NCBI GenBank assembly: GCA_965649825.1
Contig: OZ287710.1
Location: forward strand, 186,001 to 250,000
Source: Penicillus capitatus
Taxonomy: Eukaryota > Chlorophyta
Length of the DNA: 64,000 nucleotides
Direction of reading: 5' to 3'
A program made the position numbers and the translations under genes. Below, one piece after another: positions 47,548 to 60,400 of the stretch; position 1 is the first letter of the stretch; the number at the start of each line of letters is the position of its first letter. The notes under the pieces are model-generated. The model worked only from the letters and a program-made list of their open reading frames with translations, was not told the origin of the DNA and made no database searches.

Positions 47548-48703
47548 CTAAACGTTATTTAGCATCTCTATCTCCTCTAGCTTGTCCTCGGTTGTGGCTA
47601 CTGGTCTGTACACATGTTTTTCATTATTCACATTGTCCGAAGGAAAGTTGATTCCAACAAAACCAACAAAGATAAGGGCCGATCCTAAGCAGATCAACAG
47701 CATAGCTAGAGGATTGGACATCCAGGTAGGTTGGGAGAAAACAGCGTCGATAATGAGCGCTATTGGCCATTGTAGTGAAAGACCTACGGTTGCGATCGTT
47801 GGTCCGATCAACAACACAGCTCGAATCCACAGCAGGTCAGAGAGAAGGTTGTCAAAAAATCCCTTAGCCAAAATCAGCAGAACCTGATAAAGACTTAGGT
47901 CAATCTGAATAATCTTGAAGCAGAGAAAGAATGCCCCGATGCACGAAAAAAGTAAAAGTTGCACAACGCCCACATACCCGAAAAACAAAAGCATGTCAGG
48001 TTTTGAACCTGCCGGTAGCCATTTCGACATCATAATAGAGTAACAAGCATATAGCATAGCAGACACGACGACGATACCATCGCCTACTAAAGGATGCTCA
48101 TTTGGGCTCTCTCCGTGAACGTCCGAAAGGGACACTAACACAGTTCCTAGACAGCACACACATCATTTAGGCATCTGTTCAAGAGAACAAGAGACGTTTA
48201 TTGCGTTACCTGCAAAGCACATTGCTAAGCTGACAACTTTGTACCAATAAAACGTTTCTTTAAGAAAAACTAAACTCAGAATGAAAGTGAAGATAGATCC
48301 AGTTGAACTCAGAATGGTATTCGATGAAACAGATGTCAAAGCTAACGACCAGTTAAACGTGCATTGTCCGGCCCACAAAAACGGTGCAACCTGAACACCA
48401 CAGAATGTAAGCATGACTGTCAATATGCTGTGTGGCGGCGGATACTGAGGCAGCGCTTGTGAAGATGTGCCAGTCTGAAAGGGTGGTCTTGGACTTTTCG
48501 TTCGGAGGAAAGAACCGTCGTCGGAGATATGAAAGCGGAAGGAGTAAAACAAACAGGGAATTTGCCAAGAGGGAGATAACGAATGGAGACACGGGCTTGT
48601 GCGTCTCGAGGTCCTGTACAACGAAAGACGACGTAATCCAGATAATTGCGACGCAGACGACAAGTCCGGTGCCAACCAAACGTTGCGAGACGCCGGTATC
48701 CAT
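47548..48703 (-). CDS. SLC35F-like drug/metabolite transporter
   Basis: Ten-helix DMT-superfamily transporter resembling SLC35F5. Three exons from ATG 48703 (MDTGVSQRLVGTGLVVCVAI). Seen: WITSSFVVQDLE, APFLWAGQCTFNWSLALTSV, SSNTILSSTGSIFTFILSLV, FLKETFYWYKVVSLAMCFAG, VVVSAMLYACYSIMMSKWLP, and DLLWIRAVLLIGPTIATVGL (the SLC35F5-type DLLWxRAV block). Introns: one near 48390-48446 with CCACA/TGTGG arms and one of about 62 nt near 48147-48209. The C-terminal tail is acidic (TTEDKLEEIEMLNNV). Substrate cannot be inferred. It lies 401 bp upstream of the Nup205-like gene on the same strand. Confidence 0.85.
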
Positions 48704-51700
48704 GCTTCGAGAAGGACGAAAAGACCAGAGGACAGATAGGGTTTACAAGACGGTGATGCGACATTAAAGACCAATGTGGCTGACGGAACGATTCTGAAAG
48801 CGCCACGAGGCACAAGGGGTTCGTTATCCGTCGTTCAAAGGCTGTGCGTAATGCTGTCTGAAAAATGGTAAGGATCTCGGAATGAAGACGACAACAATTT
48901 GGTCAGTGCGTTTTGCTAAATCTGTACGGCATTCTCTGTCCGGACAGTGGGAAGGGAGGGTTGGACGCTGACGATCCTAACACGTTTTCAATCCTTGCCT
49001 AGTCTGGATACATTATGTATAGCGTTGTGGGGATTAAATGCAAACGAAAAAGTTTTACTGCATTTCCTGATCGCATAAAGTAATAATACTGTTGCTTTCT
49101 AAGTGAGATCTCTGACAACTGTGGTATTCAACTGCGCTGTTTTCCGTGGTGGTCTTCTTTCGATTAATGATGCAGACGGCAACTGTATCCACTCCTCAAG
49201 ACTGCATGCAGTATTGTGTGGTGTAGAATTCATCAAACAAGGAGAGTCACTGCGTTCGTGCACTGTCCGGTTCGAAGTGACGAATCTGTAAAAACCGTTT
49301 TGAATTTTATGTTCAATTCCCTCTACCGAACTCTTGTAACAGTTTCTCGTCGGCCTTCTGACAGTCTGTCATAGAGCGATCTGTTGCTTTCTATGACAAA
49401 GGCCATTTGCAACATGCCGAGAAATAAGATTCTGCTGTTTAATGTGTGTGCTTAATGGAAGGAATGCTCGTGGTTACGTAAAGCGTATCGACCATTGTCG
49501 TCTGATTTTTAAGATGGTTTGTTGGAGTTACTTGTCTGTGACCAATGTTCAAAAACCGTTGGATAATCTTACAAGAACTTCATCTACCCTTTATTTGCAT
49601 TCACCTAATGTTTTACCGCCGTTTATTATTTCCAACGCTGGTGGATACGCTGTTTACATCCGACGCATGAGGTCAAACGTAGTCACCGTTCCGTTATCGA
49701 ACCGTAGAACCACTTTACGCTGCATAACATAATGCGCCTGTTCTCTAACAAGTCGTCAGTATCCGTTTGAACGCAAGGAGCTTTTATTTGAGGTAGAGAT
49801 GAACGAGAGAGTCTTCGTTTTTGAACTCCTAAACAGTTAGTTACTCAAGCGATTGATTTATCTGCTATACCTGTTTATTGCCTTTAGTTATTGTCGGCAA
49901 ACAGTAGGTCGATGGAAGTTCACACCTGTTTCGCTATTCGTGGCAATTGTTGCATGCAACGGTGAAATATCATCGGGCATATGTAGCAGGATGTCACTGT
50001 GGTCTTCGATTCATTTGGAAAATCTTCTAAACAAACCGAGACTTTCAATTATTCTCAAAGACGGCTGATCTTTGAGCGCATCCACGTCGACAGAACAATG
50101 CTGTTTTCTTCCGTACACGAACAAACATATCTATTCTTAAGGACATATGCCTGCAAGACCCGTCTTTGAAAGCAGGAAATGCCATGCTATGTGCCGGGCG
50201 AGTTCATCTTTGCATTGTTCTGCTAGCACCATCTTCCTTAACGTCAACCGCACTGGCTTTGAACGATCGTTTGTTATTATCAACACGATATAACTCTGCT
50301 GGATTTCTGTTCTCGAATCGATACCGTTAACTCGAACCCTTTTGATGTGCTTTCCACAAATAATCTGAGCTTAACAAAGCAACTGCTAACTTTCTCAAAA
50401 CACTCATAGCTAATATCTACTATGTCTAGCTCAATGTCCGGTGTCGCGGAGGCCTTTATAACAAAATAACGTCTACGAGAACTGTTTTGACAATGAAATT
50501 CTAGCTCGACAATCGATTGCCAATTCTTTTCTTCCATGAATTTGTAGCCAAGAATAAGAGCCAGTCTTTTTCTGGTAAGTACAAACGCGTCGATACGACG
50601 CCTCCCTTCGACGGTTGCTTTGAGGTTACCTCTTTCCCACATGAAGTGCAGATGTCCTGTTGCGAAGTGTGACAAATTCATCGACAAAGCTTCACATCCT
50701 TTTTTGACCCTAAAGCCTTAATTATCCTTAACTGTTTCATGGTCTGTTCTCAGGTTTTCGATCGCGATCGTTGTTTAACGATCGATCGCGTGCTCTTGAA
50801 CGCGCCAGAAGTACTCAACAGCTCCACCAAGTGCCTGGTGCATGAAGCCATTCGTCGCTCTTGTGTCTACAAGCGTAATTTAGGGTTCCGTCTTAGCTCG
50901 ACTATAAGATGCATGTTCACCTTCGACAGAGGATAAACACTCGAACAAAACAAAGGGCTCAACACTTTTTCGCGCGTTCATTATACCCCGATTCCTTCAA
51001 TAACCATGCACAGACCATCATGATCATCTGATGTATCGTCACGACGAGGTTTTTGTTGAGGGGACATCGGCATCGAACAAAAAATTCATCTGCGTCACTG
51101 CCAGAAGGTCCTCCTCCGCGATTGCCGTATGAGGTGGCCTTCTCCAAATTGCGATCTCTTTCGTTTAATGACACGAATCGTTCCGTTTCGCGGTAAAATC
51201 AAGGTTAACCTCTGAGATTCTTCCTAACGATCATAACGCCGTTTGCATTCGTGATGGCATCTCCAGGTACTTTCGTGTGACGTATACCCCATACTTCATA
51301 ATCGCCTCCTAGTAAAGCTTGCTCCGGATGATGCTGTAATCCCACGGTGGCGGGAGTTCCTTTTCTGGAAATCGAGAATGAAGTGACAAACGTGTTTGTA
51401 CAAGAATGTCTTATCTTTTTTGACTCTCGGTTATTTCATTCGTTCTTTCTACTCACATTTGATCGCGGCCATGACAAAGTCCTCCGCCGTATCTAACGTT
51501 ACATGTTGAACGGAGCGACAATCATCACGTTTTGTAACACATCTAGCGATTTACAAAAGAATATCTGCAGATGCTTTTCTTTCATAACGACGTCTTGTCT
51601 TAAAAACTCATCCGTGGAAGATGTTGTTGACAAAATAAGTTTTAACGCTATGTGCAAAAAGGTAACTCCGTAATCGAGATAAATATCAAACCTTCCCGTT

Positions 51701-52741
51701 TATGATGTCACTGAGACGTTTGCAAGACATGTCAAAAGCAGATCTAACAACACGCGAGGAAGAAAGGTACAGGAAATCACATACCCTCTAAAGAAAGCAT
51801 ACGGAACGTATTCCAAGCCTGGAAATACTGTAGATAATATGCCTCCGTTGACAGTATTCACGAGGTTACGCTCCGTCCATCAAGGCACAGAGGTTCCCTT
51901 TCTGCTTGGACCTTATTATTGAAACCACGGAAAGTGAATCAGCTTACCGTTGGTCTCGGAAGCACATGTCGACGTGATGAAGCACGCGATATGTGCCAAA
52001 TTACGATCGAGAAGAGAAAAGTACAAGTCTCGAACGTGTGCTTGATTACAGTAGTGTATGTACGACAAGCCAATCGAACGGCAAGAACAATTTCAACGAG
52101 GGAAAGGCTCGAAGTGTAATAATGTCACAGAATACATGTTACTTTTTTCTTCGCTGGTGCTGCTGTTCGCGGATCTCCGTTTTTCGATAACAACACGTCA
52201 CAGGATCGAAAAAAGGCAACACGATTTCTCGATCCAGCGCGAAAACACCGACATCGGCAGACGTTCGTTTTCGAGTTGCTAAACGTGTCATTAATGAATT
52301 TTAAGACCATAATGACGACGACGGTGACGACACCGAAGACGACGAGGACGGAGGCTCACCACTACCACCAAAACTCAAAACTGCACAGAGGATAAAGACT
52401 ACGGTGCATAAATGATGAACAACTTTCGCTTTTTGTGTTCCATGACTTGACAGATAGACATATCAACCACCCATCAGGTTGATCACTCCGGGATGGCCTT
52501 CGTCTAAACTATATCAAATCAAAACTGGATGATGATGATGCGATTAAGAATCATAGGACTTTAATCAAAGCTGTACAAAATTTCAGGTGGATGCAAGGAT
52601 CCAACACAGCAGAAATAGGAAAACAGCCTTGGAATATCGTGCAAACAATCTCACATAAAACTCCCCAAAATCACAACGCAGACAAGAGCGAACAGCAGCA
52701 GAAGTTTCATCTGTGTATGCGCGTGTTGGATACATTCGAAT
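48704..52741. other. Large gene-poor gap
   Basis: About 4 kb between the transporter and the bZIP gene. Apart from one 133-codon ORF at 50280-50681 I see only short frames. No transposon terminal repeats, rRNA or tRNA recognised. Confidence 0.6.
50280..50681 (-). CDS. Unknown ORF, possibly chance
   Basis: ATG at 50681 (MNLSHFATGHLHFMWERGNL) to a stop at 50280, uninterrupted. Sequence alternates strand-like and charged segments (IELDIVDISYECFEKVSS, FVKLRLFVESTSKGFELTV), plausible for a beta protein, but there is no family match and it lies inside a gene-poor gap. Confidence 0.3.
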   Translation of the reverse strand: MNLSHFATGHLHFMWERGNLKATVEGRRRIDAFVLTRKRLALILGYKFMEEKNWQSIVELEFHCQNSSRRRYFVIKASATPDIELDIVDISYECFEKVSSCFVKLRLFVESTSKGFELTVSIREQKSSRVISC

Positions 52742-53835
52742 CTATTTCTCAGCTTCTTCGTTCTTTGCGGCGGCAGCAGCCATTTGCTTTCTGGACTGCA
52801 ACAGCTCAGACTTAACAAGGCCCAAGATGCTTAACTCATCTCTCAATCTCACATTCTCCTCCTTCAGACGCATGCATTCCTCTTCTGCCGAAGTGCAGCG
52901 TCTTGTTAACTTCTCTCTGGATTCCAACCATTGCGTCTTTTCTTCCTGCAAACGGCCAATCTCTTCTTCTAATGTATGCAAGTGCTCTTGCTTCCTTTTT
53001 CGCGAACGTCTTGCTGACTCGCGATTCGACAGCATTCTGTGAGTGCAGTCAGCGATCGGTAATGGGTAAGAGATCGATCGCAAATTACCTTCTTGCTCGG
53101 CGTTGCTCAGATTTTTCGAGGAGTTCCATTTCGACTGTTTGAGGAATGAGTCCCGCACTTGTAAATTGAGAAAATTGTAGGGCAGCAGCCGCAGCTGCTG
53201 GATTCATCGTCAAAATCGCTGAATGAGGCGCGGGTGGTATGACACCTCCTTGAGGAAGCGCCGAGGCTAAGGACATTGGTATTTGGACGGTACTGCTGTT
53301 GACACTGTTGATGGAATTGGCATTGTTCAAAGAAGATGCATTCCCAAAACCTTCACTCACACCTAAAAGGCCCAAAACTCAGAACGATCTCACATGACCT
53401 CAAAGCTTGACCTTGCGCTTCAGGCCTTCTGGCCGAAAGCGACGGTGCATAGAGGGGATTAGTGGGCCCGAGAAACATCTTCAAGACCTCGAGCGACGGC
53501 ACGCGTGTGATTCCGCGGCTGAGCGCGTCAGGCGGCAGATGACAAGGCAGTTGACCAGCGGGCAGTGTTCCAGTGTCCGTCGTCGGTATAGACTGCATTG
53601 TTGGTCTCTCTTCTAACGTATGGAAAGGCGGTGGTGTCGTTTTTTCTTCGCTCGCGACCGTCGTCGACGTCGTCTCTCCTAATTGTGCGAGGTAACTGCT
53701 CACGCTTGGAAAACTGGACAGCTCCTTAAATATCTCGTGAAGTCCGAGTTCAGAGCCGTTTCGTCGAATATCCTGTTGTGCAGTCCCACTGTCAATGCAC
53801 CATTTTACATCTTCTGCACTGGTAACACGTTCCAT
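52742..53835 (-). CDS. bZIP transcription factor
   Basis: DNA-binding transcription factor. Three exons from ATG 53835 (MERVTSAEDVKW). The N-terminal part is Ser/Thr/Pro-rich, with an Asn/Ser-rich stretch and an Ala run (AILTMNPAAAAAALQF) that may be an activation region. The basic region is assembled across the second intron: EQRRARRMLSNRESARRSRK, the classic N-x7-R bZIP signature. A leucine zipper follows (HLHTLEEEIGRLQEEKTQWL and EENVRLRDELSILGLV). The intron in the basic region carries GCGATCG (53050-53056) and CGATCGC (53073-53079) as perfect arms. The last residues are AAAAAKNEEAEK. The signature is common to plant and algal bZIPs. Confidence 0.9.
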
Positions 53836-54048
53836 TGTACTTCAGATAAAGGGAAAAATGCTTAACAAACAGTTTCACCGTCACGCTTGCGTAGCACTGT
53901 GGAAACCACGTCGACGCGGAATCGCATCATCTTCATTAAAACAACAGACGTCTTTTCAAAAATTTTCCACATCAGCATCGTCAGCGTCGTCAATACTGCC
54001 TGCCATCCATCAAAGGTCGTCGTTGTTGTCGTATGCAGATGACGCTTC

Positions 54049-55220
54049 CTATTCTGCTGGCTTGGCGTCGGGTGTCGGAGTCGGCGATGTGGGAGGGGCT
54101 ACAGGAGGGGGTAAAGCTTCGCTACTGGGGATCTCCGCTCTGTTAGGCTCGCTGATGGATTTCAGCAAAGACTGTGTGCTTTCGACTCCCACAACGCTGG
54201 TAAAGAAAGCACGCCAGTCACGTTGCTCCTGTCCTGAAATATGTGCTCGATAAGCACGAATCGCGTCTCCTACACGTTCAGATCCTTCGCGCCAGACATC
54301 GAGCAAAAGATAGTATGCTTCGTCCACAAACTGCTCCATGATTTCCTCACGCATCTCGTGCACAGCAAACTCTTCAAGAGTCCTCTTCGATTCTTCGTCC
54401 AGCAGCGGAACCGTCGGGCCACTGCGCGTCAGGGGACGAGGCTGAAAGTCAATAGATGTCACATCTGGAAAGTTCTGCATAAACGCGTAAGAGATAGGAT
54501 GGTAGACGTGGGGGAGAAGTCTCACCATGGCCTGTTGCATCTTGGACTGTCCCATTGCTTCAGCTTCCATTTCTGCGACCTCTCTATCATATCGCTCCTT
54601 GTCCTCTTTCGCTGCAACTTGGTAACCCTCTTTCTGTTCGTCCGACATTTCTCTCCACGTCTCGGAGATCTTTTTTGTCTTTTCCGTCGACGTCATTTCG
54701 GGTCCAAGCTTCGGTCTCAGTTCTTTAGAAAAAAGCATAAATGCTGTAAGGGGTTTCCTAGGCCAGTTTTTTTCCATTCTGGCACGTTTTGGTATTCGCT
54801 CCTCTACTGCAGCTTCGGGCGGTGTGTAGTCCTTCATGTCTTCGAGATACCTCAATCGATCGGCTTTGGACATCTCTTCGTATTCCTCTTTCGCTTCAGC
54901 ACTGAGCTTCGCCCAGTTTTCACCCACGAGTTTCATAATATGCTGCGGACGCATGTTTGGATTCTCGTCTTTTACTGATTTCCTATCTTTACCCATAAAG
55001 AAGACATAAGCTGTTCGTGGTTTCTTCGGAGCATTGGGGTCTTTGCGCTTAGTGCGACTACGTGTCTCTTTGCCTGCTAACACGTCGGTAACTTTCAACA
55101 GGAATGACTAGGGTGCCACGAACGTGTTTCTCTGCATGGGAGTGGGGGATGCGATACATGTGAAGACTGTTGAAAGATATCAGCTAGGGATGACACAGTT
55201 TGTCCAGCTGCGCCATTCAT
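54049..55220 (-). CDS. Two-HMG-box protein with conserved-looking C-terminal domain
   Basis: Chromatin architectural protein. Box 1: KDPNAPKKPRTAYVFFMGKD ... ENWAKLSAEAKEEYEEMSKA; box 2: NWPRKPLTAFMLFSKELRPK ... TWREMSDEQKEGYQVAAKED. The order resembles HMGB or TFAM-type proteins. After box 2, about 150 residues contain HPISYAFMQNFPDVTSIDFQ, a helical stretch (EESKRTLEEFAVHEMREEIM, FVDEAYYLLLDVW) and a Pro/Ser/Thr tail. I do not recognise this part. The main exon has no ATG before box 1; a small first exon from ATG 55220 (MNGAAGQT) spliced to SFLLKVTDVLAG is my best guess. It would start 7 bp after the Tudor-like gene's stop on the same strand. Confidence 0.82.
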
Positions 55221-55227
55221 AATACTG

Positions 55228-56320
55228 TTAATATCTTTGTACTTGCGTCCATCGCTCTGTGACAGAAAAGACGGATGTGACAGGACCATGCCGAAGAGAG
55301 CGTTGAACCGTGATCTGCATGGAAGACGTGGCTGATACAAGTGAAGCGATGGCGCTGTGCAGGGTCACTTCGTCGATCAGTTCAAGTTCTTTTGGAGACG
55401 AAATCTGACAGGAGACGTCGCGGCACGTCACATCAGAAGAGACGTCAGTCACCTACCTCTCCGTCTTCCCAATCCTGTCCTGGTTTGACAACTTTCCACG
55501 TTCTGGACGTCTCATCAAACACTCGAGCGCGCCGCACACGACTCACCTGAACACACATACCATTGTGTTTCTCTAGACGTCTCTAAATGCTGGCGCCGCT
55601 TGCCGATACGGTTTCGGGTTCTGAATCGTGGAACGGAAAATTGATCTGCAGTCAAAAGTCAAGGTTGAGTGGAAGCGAACGAGAAGCTGCGGTACGGTGT
55701 ATTGGTCAGTCTCGACGTTGGAAATCTGAGCAAGCCATGCGGCGGGGTCCGATTCGCTGCCGTTAAACACTTCACAGAATTCTTTCTCCTGAACACACAG
55801 TCACGTTTGTGCCTCAAAGCATCACGATGTTCTTCGATGTCACCGCCAGAGGCGTGGTCTCTTCTCCGAAAGCAACGGGCGGATTGGCAGGCGAAACGTC
55901 TTCGCTCTCGACATCTTCGCGTTCCAGATTGTCATACTCGACGCGATATCCGCCATCGAAGCTATCGACGACCTTGGCTGGCCAATAGGCTCCGCTGAAA
56001 TCTGTGCGTTTCTTGTTCCGCGTCGGTGGCCACCACACGCGTACCTGAACGATATCTCGCTCTGTGTGATGCCCGACCATCACAAAACGTCTTGCTTTCT
56101 TTCCCACAGTGTAGAGTTTGGGTTTCGGTTTGTTCGGTTTCTTCTTCGCTGGCTTTTTCCGTGAAGGCGTCGGTGGTTTGGCCTTCGATTTTCCTTGTAC
56201 TCTGCTGCCCAAAAGAGCAGACACTGGATTTTGTTCTTTTCGCTTGGCAGACTGTGCTCTGGTTAAAGTGCGAGCCGACCTTGTCACCATTGGACGTGCT
56301 GTCGGCTTCGTCCGCGCCAT
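55228..56320 (-). CDS. Basic Tudor/Agenet-like chromatin protein
   Basis: ATG 56320 (MARTKPTARPM) opens a very basic N-terminus (KAKPPTPSRKKPAKKKPNKP), coincidentally starting like histone H3. A Tudor/PWWP-like strand set follows (VQVRVWWPPTRNKKRTDFSG, AYWPAKVVDSFDGGYRVEYD), then after a 54-nt intron a second module EVFNGSESDPAAWLAQISNV plus PQLLVRFH, which resembles Agenet/Tudor folds. Later exons read VRRARVFDETSRTWKVVKPG and SPKELELIDEVTLHSAIASL, ending at 55228. Binding to modified histones is inference from the fold. Several introns are certain because the frame changes, but two junctions are unresolved. One intron holds a TGATGTGAC copy (55427-55435). Confidence 0.55.
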
Positions 56321-57401
56321 CGTGGCGCACTGTCATGTACGCACAACAAACAACGATCTCGACATATACGACGCATCGTGCGTACGTACCTCTTTCAATG
56401 GCAACGCCCTGAAAAGTAAACACGACGCAGAGGCGAATAGAAACAACAGACGCGTAGAGGTTGACTGTGACGTCACCAACATCGCTGATTCACATGATGA
56501 TGATGATCATATGGCACAACGACCACGAAACAAAACATGTCGCCATGCGCACGAGCAGCCCAGTCCATCGATTCTCGAGAGAGGCACACGCATTGAACCA
56601 CCTACTTGCGCAGACAAGAGCAGCAATGAGATACAGAGATAAAGATAGAGATCGAGTGAGAAGGCAGGGAACGTCATCACGCCGCCGTTTGCGCTCATTG
56701 TCTTCAGAAGCGCCTTTCTGACGTTCTCTGCCTTCCATACGGAAGGAGAGGCAACGACGGTGTTTCTCTCGCCGTCTGTGCTCTTGTTGAACCACGCACT
56801 GCCGCATGGCATTTCTCTGAACGACGGTCCCAGAAACGACAGTGCTCTTGAGTCTAGAACCGCCTCTCCAGAAACGGACGTCGAACAGCAAAAGATGGGG
56901 CAGCAGTGGAGTATAACGATGCGCGTGATGGCGTCGTATCGCATCTTCGAGTCTCGAGTACTGAATCAAATTACCTGATACTGCATTTCAATCACCGCAA
57001 TGCGCCGTTTTCGTCGTCTCCATGACACTGCTGGCGCATGGATGGCATGCGTTCTGTTCTTAAGTGAAAGACAGCCGAAAAAGAGAAAGCAATAGTGAGA
57101 AAAGGGGTCGAAACCGAAAAAATCCTCGAGCGATTCTTCGCAGACGGTTAGAATCCAATCCGCTCACCGCTCGTTGTTTTAAGACGTACGGATCTTTTCC
57201 AGCATTTCTCACAGCAATACTCAACCGTGACGCGTCTATTCCGAGAAGAAATTAGAAGTTAAGCAAGGTCGACGACAACGACAACGGCGCGAATGCGTCG
57301 GTTTTCGGTTGTAGTACTTAAGATGCGTCGCAAACAAACAATAACGTGAGTCTCGGCACAACAGATTTGAGAAGAAGGGTTCTTTCTCCACGCACTGCTC
57401 A
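56321..57401. other. Unresolved spacer, Arg-rich open frames
   Basis: Between the Tudor-like gene and eIF3a. A minus-strand frame from about 56969 to 56600 (HRRREKHRRCLSFRMEGRER) is open and basic but lacks a clear start, splice partners or domain match. I do not call a gene. Confidence 0.4.
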
Positions 57402-60400
57402 TCACCATCGATCCCCATCGTTGCGAGGCGGATCGCGTCTCCTCTGCGGGGGAACGTAAGAGCTCGATGATCCTCCCGAGCGCTGTGGTTCATTGCTCCT
57501 CGGTCCGGGTGCGTATCCTCGCGGACGATCTCGCTGGCTATCTTCGCGACTGCTGCGCCAACTCTGCGGCTCGCGTCGGTAAAACGAGTCTGTGTGCGAG
57601 GAAGGCGGCGGTCTGGAATCTTGAAAACCTTCTCGCGCTTGTGGAGGGACATAGCCTGCGGACGTTCTCGGCGGACCGGCAATGGGAGAACGAGGTGGCT
57701 GTGTTGGTTCGTTCCATTGATCTCGGTAGTCTTTGCTCTGGACTGGAGGTCCGCGACGGGGAGACGACCGCGGTGGCGTGCGATTACGCGGTGGCGTGCG
57801 ATTTCGAGCCGGCGTGCGCGTCACGCGCTGCCATTTCTGCGGCGACTCTCTTCCAGAGCTCGCTGCCTGTGCTCGGACAGATGGCGGCGCATAGGCTTCT
57901 CTCGGTGCAGCCGCCGGCGGCGTCGATCGCGTCCATGTATCCTTTCGTCCCCACGAATCATCCTTGCCCTTACTCAGCAGCTCTTGCTTTTGTTGTTGCT
58001 ACAGAAACGTATGTCAACCATGCCTGCAGCACATTTCTTTACCCTCTTTGTTTCTGCCTCTTCTTCTTTCTTCTTTTGTATCTCAATTTGTCGTTGGAAC
58101 TCAAGTTCTCTGCGTTCTCGCTCCCGTTGCAGTCTTTCTTGCTCTCGTTCTCGCTCAAGCTGCACAGGAGTGGTTCTTTCGGCGGCGGGCTAGCGACGGC
58201 GCTTACCTCAAGGCGTTCTTCTTCTTCTTTTTTGACGGTCTCTATGAGCTCATCTTTGGATTCCTTGGCGAACTGATCTGTCAACTGTACCAATCGCTCC
58301 AAACGCCGTCGGTGTTTTCGATCGGCAATCTCCTTTTCACGGATACGCCTTCGAGCTTCAAATTCTTCGTGGCGTCGCGAACGGATGCTGTCGGCAAAGT
58401 CTTCCTTGTCGTCCAGCATCTTCAACAATCTCTGCTTCTCACCCCTATCGATCTCCCAAGCTTTCCGATGATTCTCTGCATTTCGTAAACTCTCCTACAA
58501 GGCATCCAACCCACTTGAGCACATATCTGCACAGAACTGGCAATAGGGAGCTCAGAAATAGGTATTGCATCAGATCTTTCGCGGCACTTCCAGGGGGTTC
58601 CCCTGTCAGAGACAGGACCTGGGCACCGCGAAGATAGTCCATCTCATTTCTTTCATCCTTGCCCCAAAACGGAGTGCGTATCTTTCTCCTCACTTGTTGG
58701 TGCAGCACGCGTTCCTCTTCAATTCTCTCTTGTTCTGCTTGGAGTAGAAGTGGAGTTTCCTCTTCTCTAAAGGCACGTTCCAAATGATCCAATCTCTTCG
58801 ACATTTTGTTGATCTGACGATCCAATTCCTGTTGCTCCTTTAATTGCTCCGTCAAAACCTCCTGCACGAGACAAGAACACATTCGGAAGAAGTCTAAGTG
58901 TGGCTTCAGGTATCAAAATGATCATCGCAGCTGGATATCAGCTTCAGAGATATGCTTATCAGGAGCATCACGAGCCTTATGTGACGGAGAACGATACCCA
59001 CCTGCATGATCTTCTGTTTGTCCAGTTTCTGCCCGGGTTTGAGTTTTTTGTTGCCCCGCTCTAACATTGCCTTTGCTTCTTCGATTTCTCTCTCCTCCTG
59101 TTCTCTCTGAATTCTTTCCTGTTCTCTCTTCTCCGCCTCTTGTTGGCGACGCAGGGCCTCGGCAGCCTGAGCCTGTTGTGTCTGTTCTCGCCGTTTGCGC
59201 TCTTCTGCGCGTTCCTTCTCCAAAAGAAATTGCTCCTGCTCTTCTTTGCGTTGTTCTATCAACTGTTTTCGAGCCAATGCAACTTCATGCTCTTCATGCA
59301 TCTTCTCGCGAGCTTCACTGAGCACGCTTACGATCTTCGTATTGCGTGAAGGCTCATGAATCATCATTTGAACAGTCCCGAAGCGCTCTGCAAGCTGTGA
59401 CAGGCGCTGAGTAAAATTCTCGGCATCCAAGTTATCTTCTCCAAAGTGCAGTGAGCCATCTTTGTGATTGATGCGTATCTGTGCAGCACACGATTTGGGT
59501 CTAACGACTTTGGATTGGCTGTCAAAATCAACGGACTTTGATGTGTCGATTCTTAACCGCGTTCACGATGATGGACTCAATTTCCCCAAAGGTCATACAC
59601 GGAACCAGCTGCACGAGGTGACTAGTTTTCATGTTGGAATAGACTTGGGCCAACTGCTGCAGCATTCTTAGCACGGCTACGAACTTAAGGGCTGGTGTAT
59701 GTCGCGATAGATCGACAGAAATATCGGGAAATGCTGACGATGTCGAACGAGAGATCTCTGAGAGTTGCTCCGTCAGTCGATCAACCGCTCTGCACATTCC
59801 CAGTGGATTGAATTCATGTTCAAGCAGGTGATAGAGCGCCTGAACTTGTTCAGGAACTTTGGAGAGGAACGCTTCGCTGGAAAGTTCCTTCAACAGCGCT
59901 TCACGGGAATAGACCTCCGCCGTTTCCGACTTCGACTCCAGACCAAAACGCAGAATATTCGACATGCGTCTCTGCCGTTCCGCCAGGGCTTCAGAACGCA
60001 CCTCTCTATGCAGGGCGTTCTCTCGGCTGTAGGGACAGATGCCGAGTGCTGCGAGCAGGACAGATGTGGACAGCATTTGCACATCGACTTCCGTCAGCTT
60101 CTTGTTGTAGGTGATGGCCAGATTATAGAGCTTGTACCATGAATAGGCACAGTAAAGACTGCTCTCGTCTGAGAAAGCAAAAATCTGGGTAAGTCGGGAA
60201 TAGTAGGTGGCCATCATGGAAGGCTGCACGATCGAAGGATTCATGACGACCAGGTTGATGATATCTTCGACGGAACGGAACGCTTCTTGCCACAGCTCCA
60301 ACTCACATGCCGCCTGTCACATCAAACCAAGATCAGACAACGAGTCAAACACCATCAGCACATCAGGTCAGTTGCGAAATATGTCATCATATCCAGCAGC

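Noticed and set aside
56490-56969. Arg-rich minus-strand frame as an SR-type splicing factor
   Set aside because: No RNA-recognition motif, no start codon, and it contains no true RS dipeptide array.
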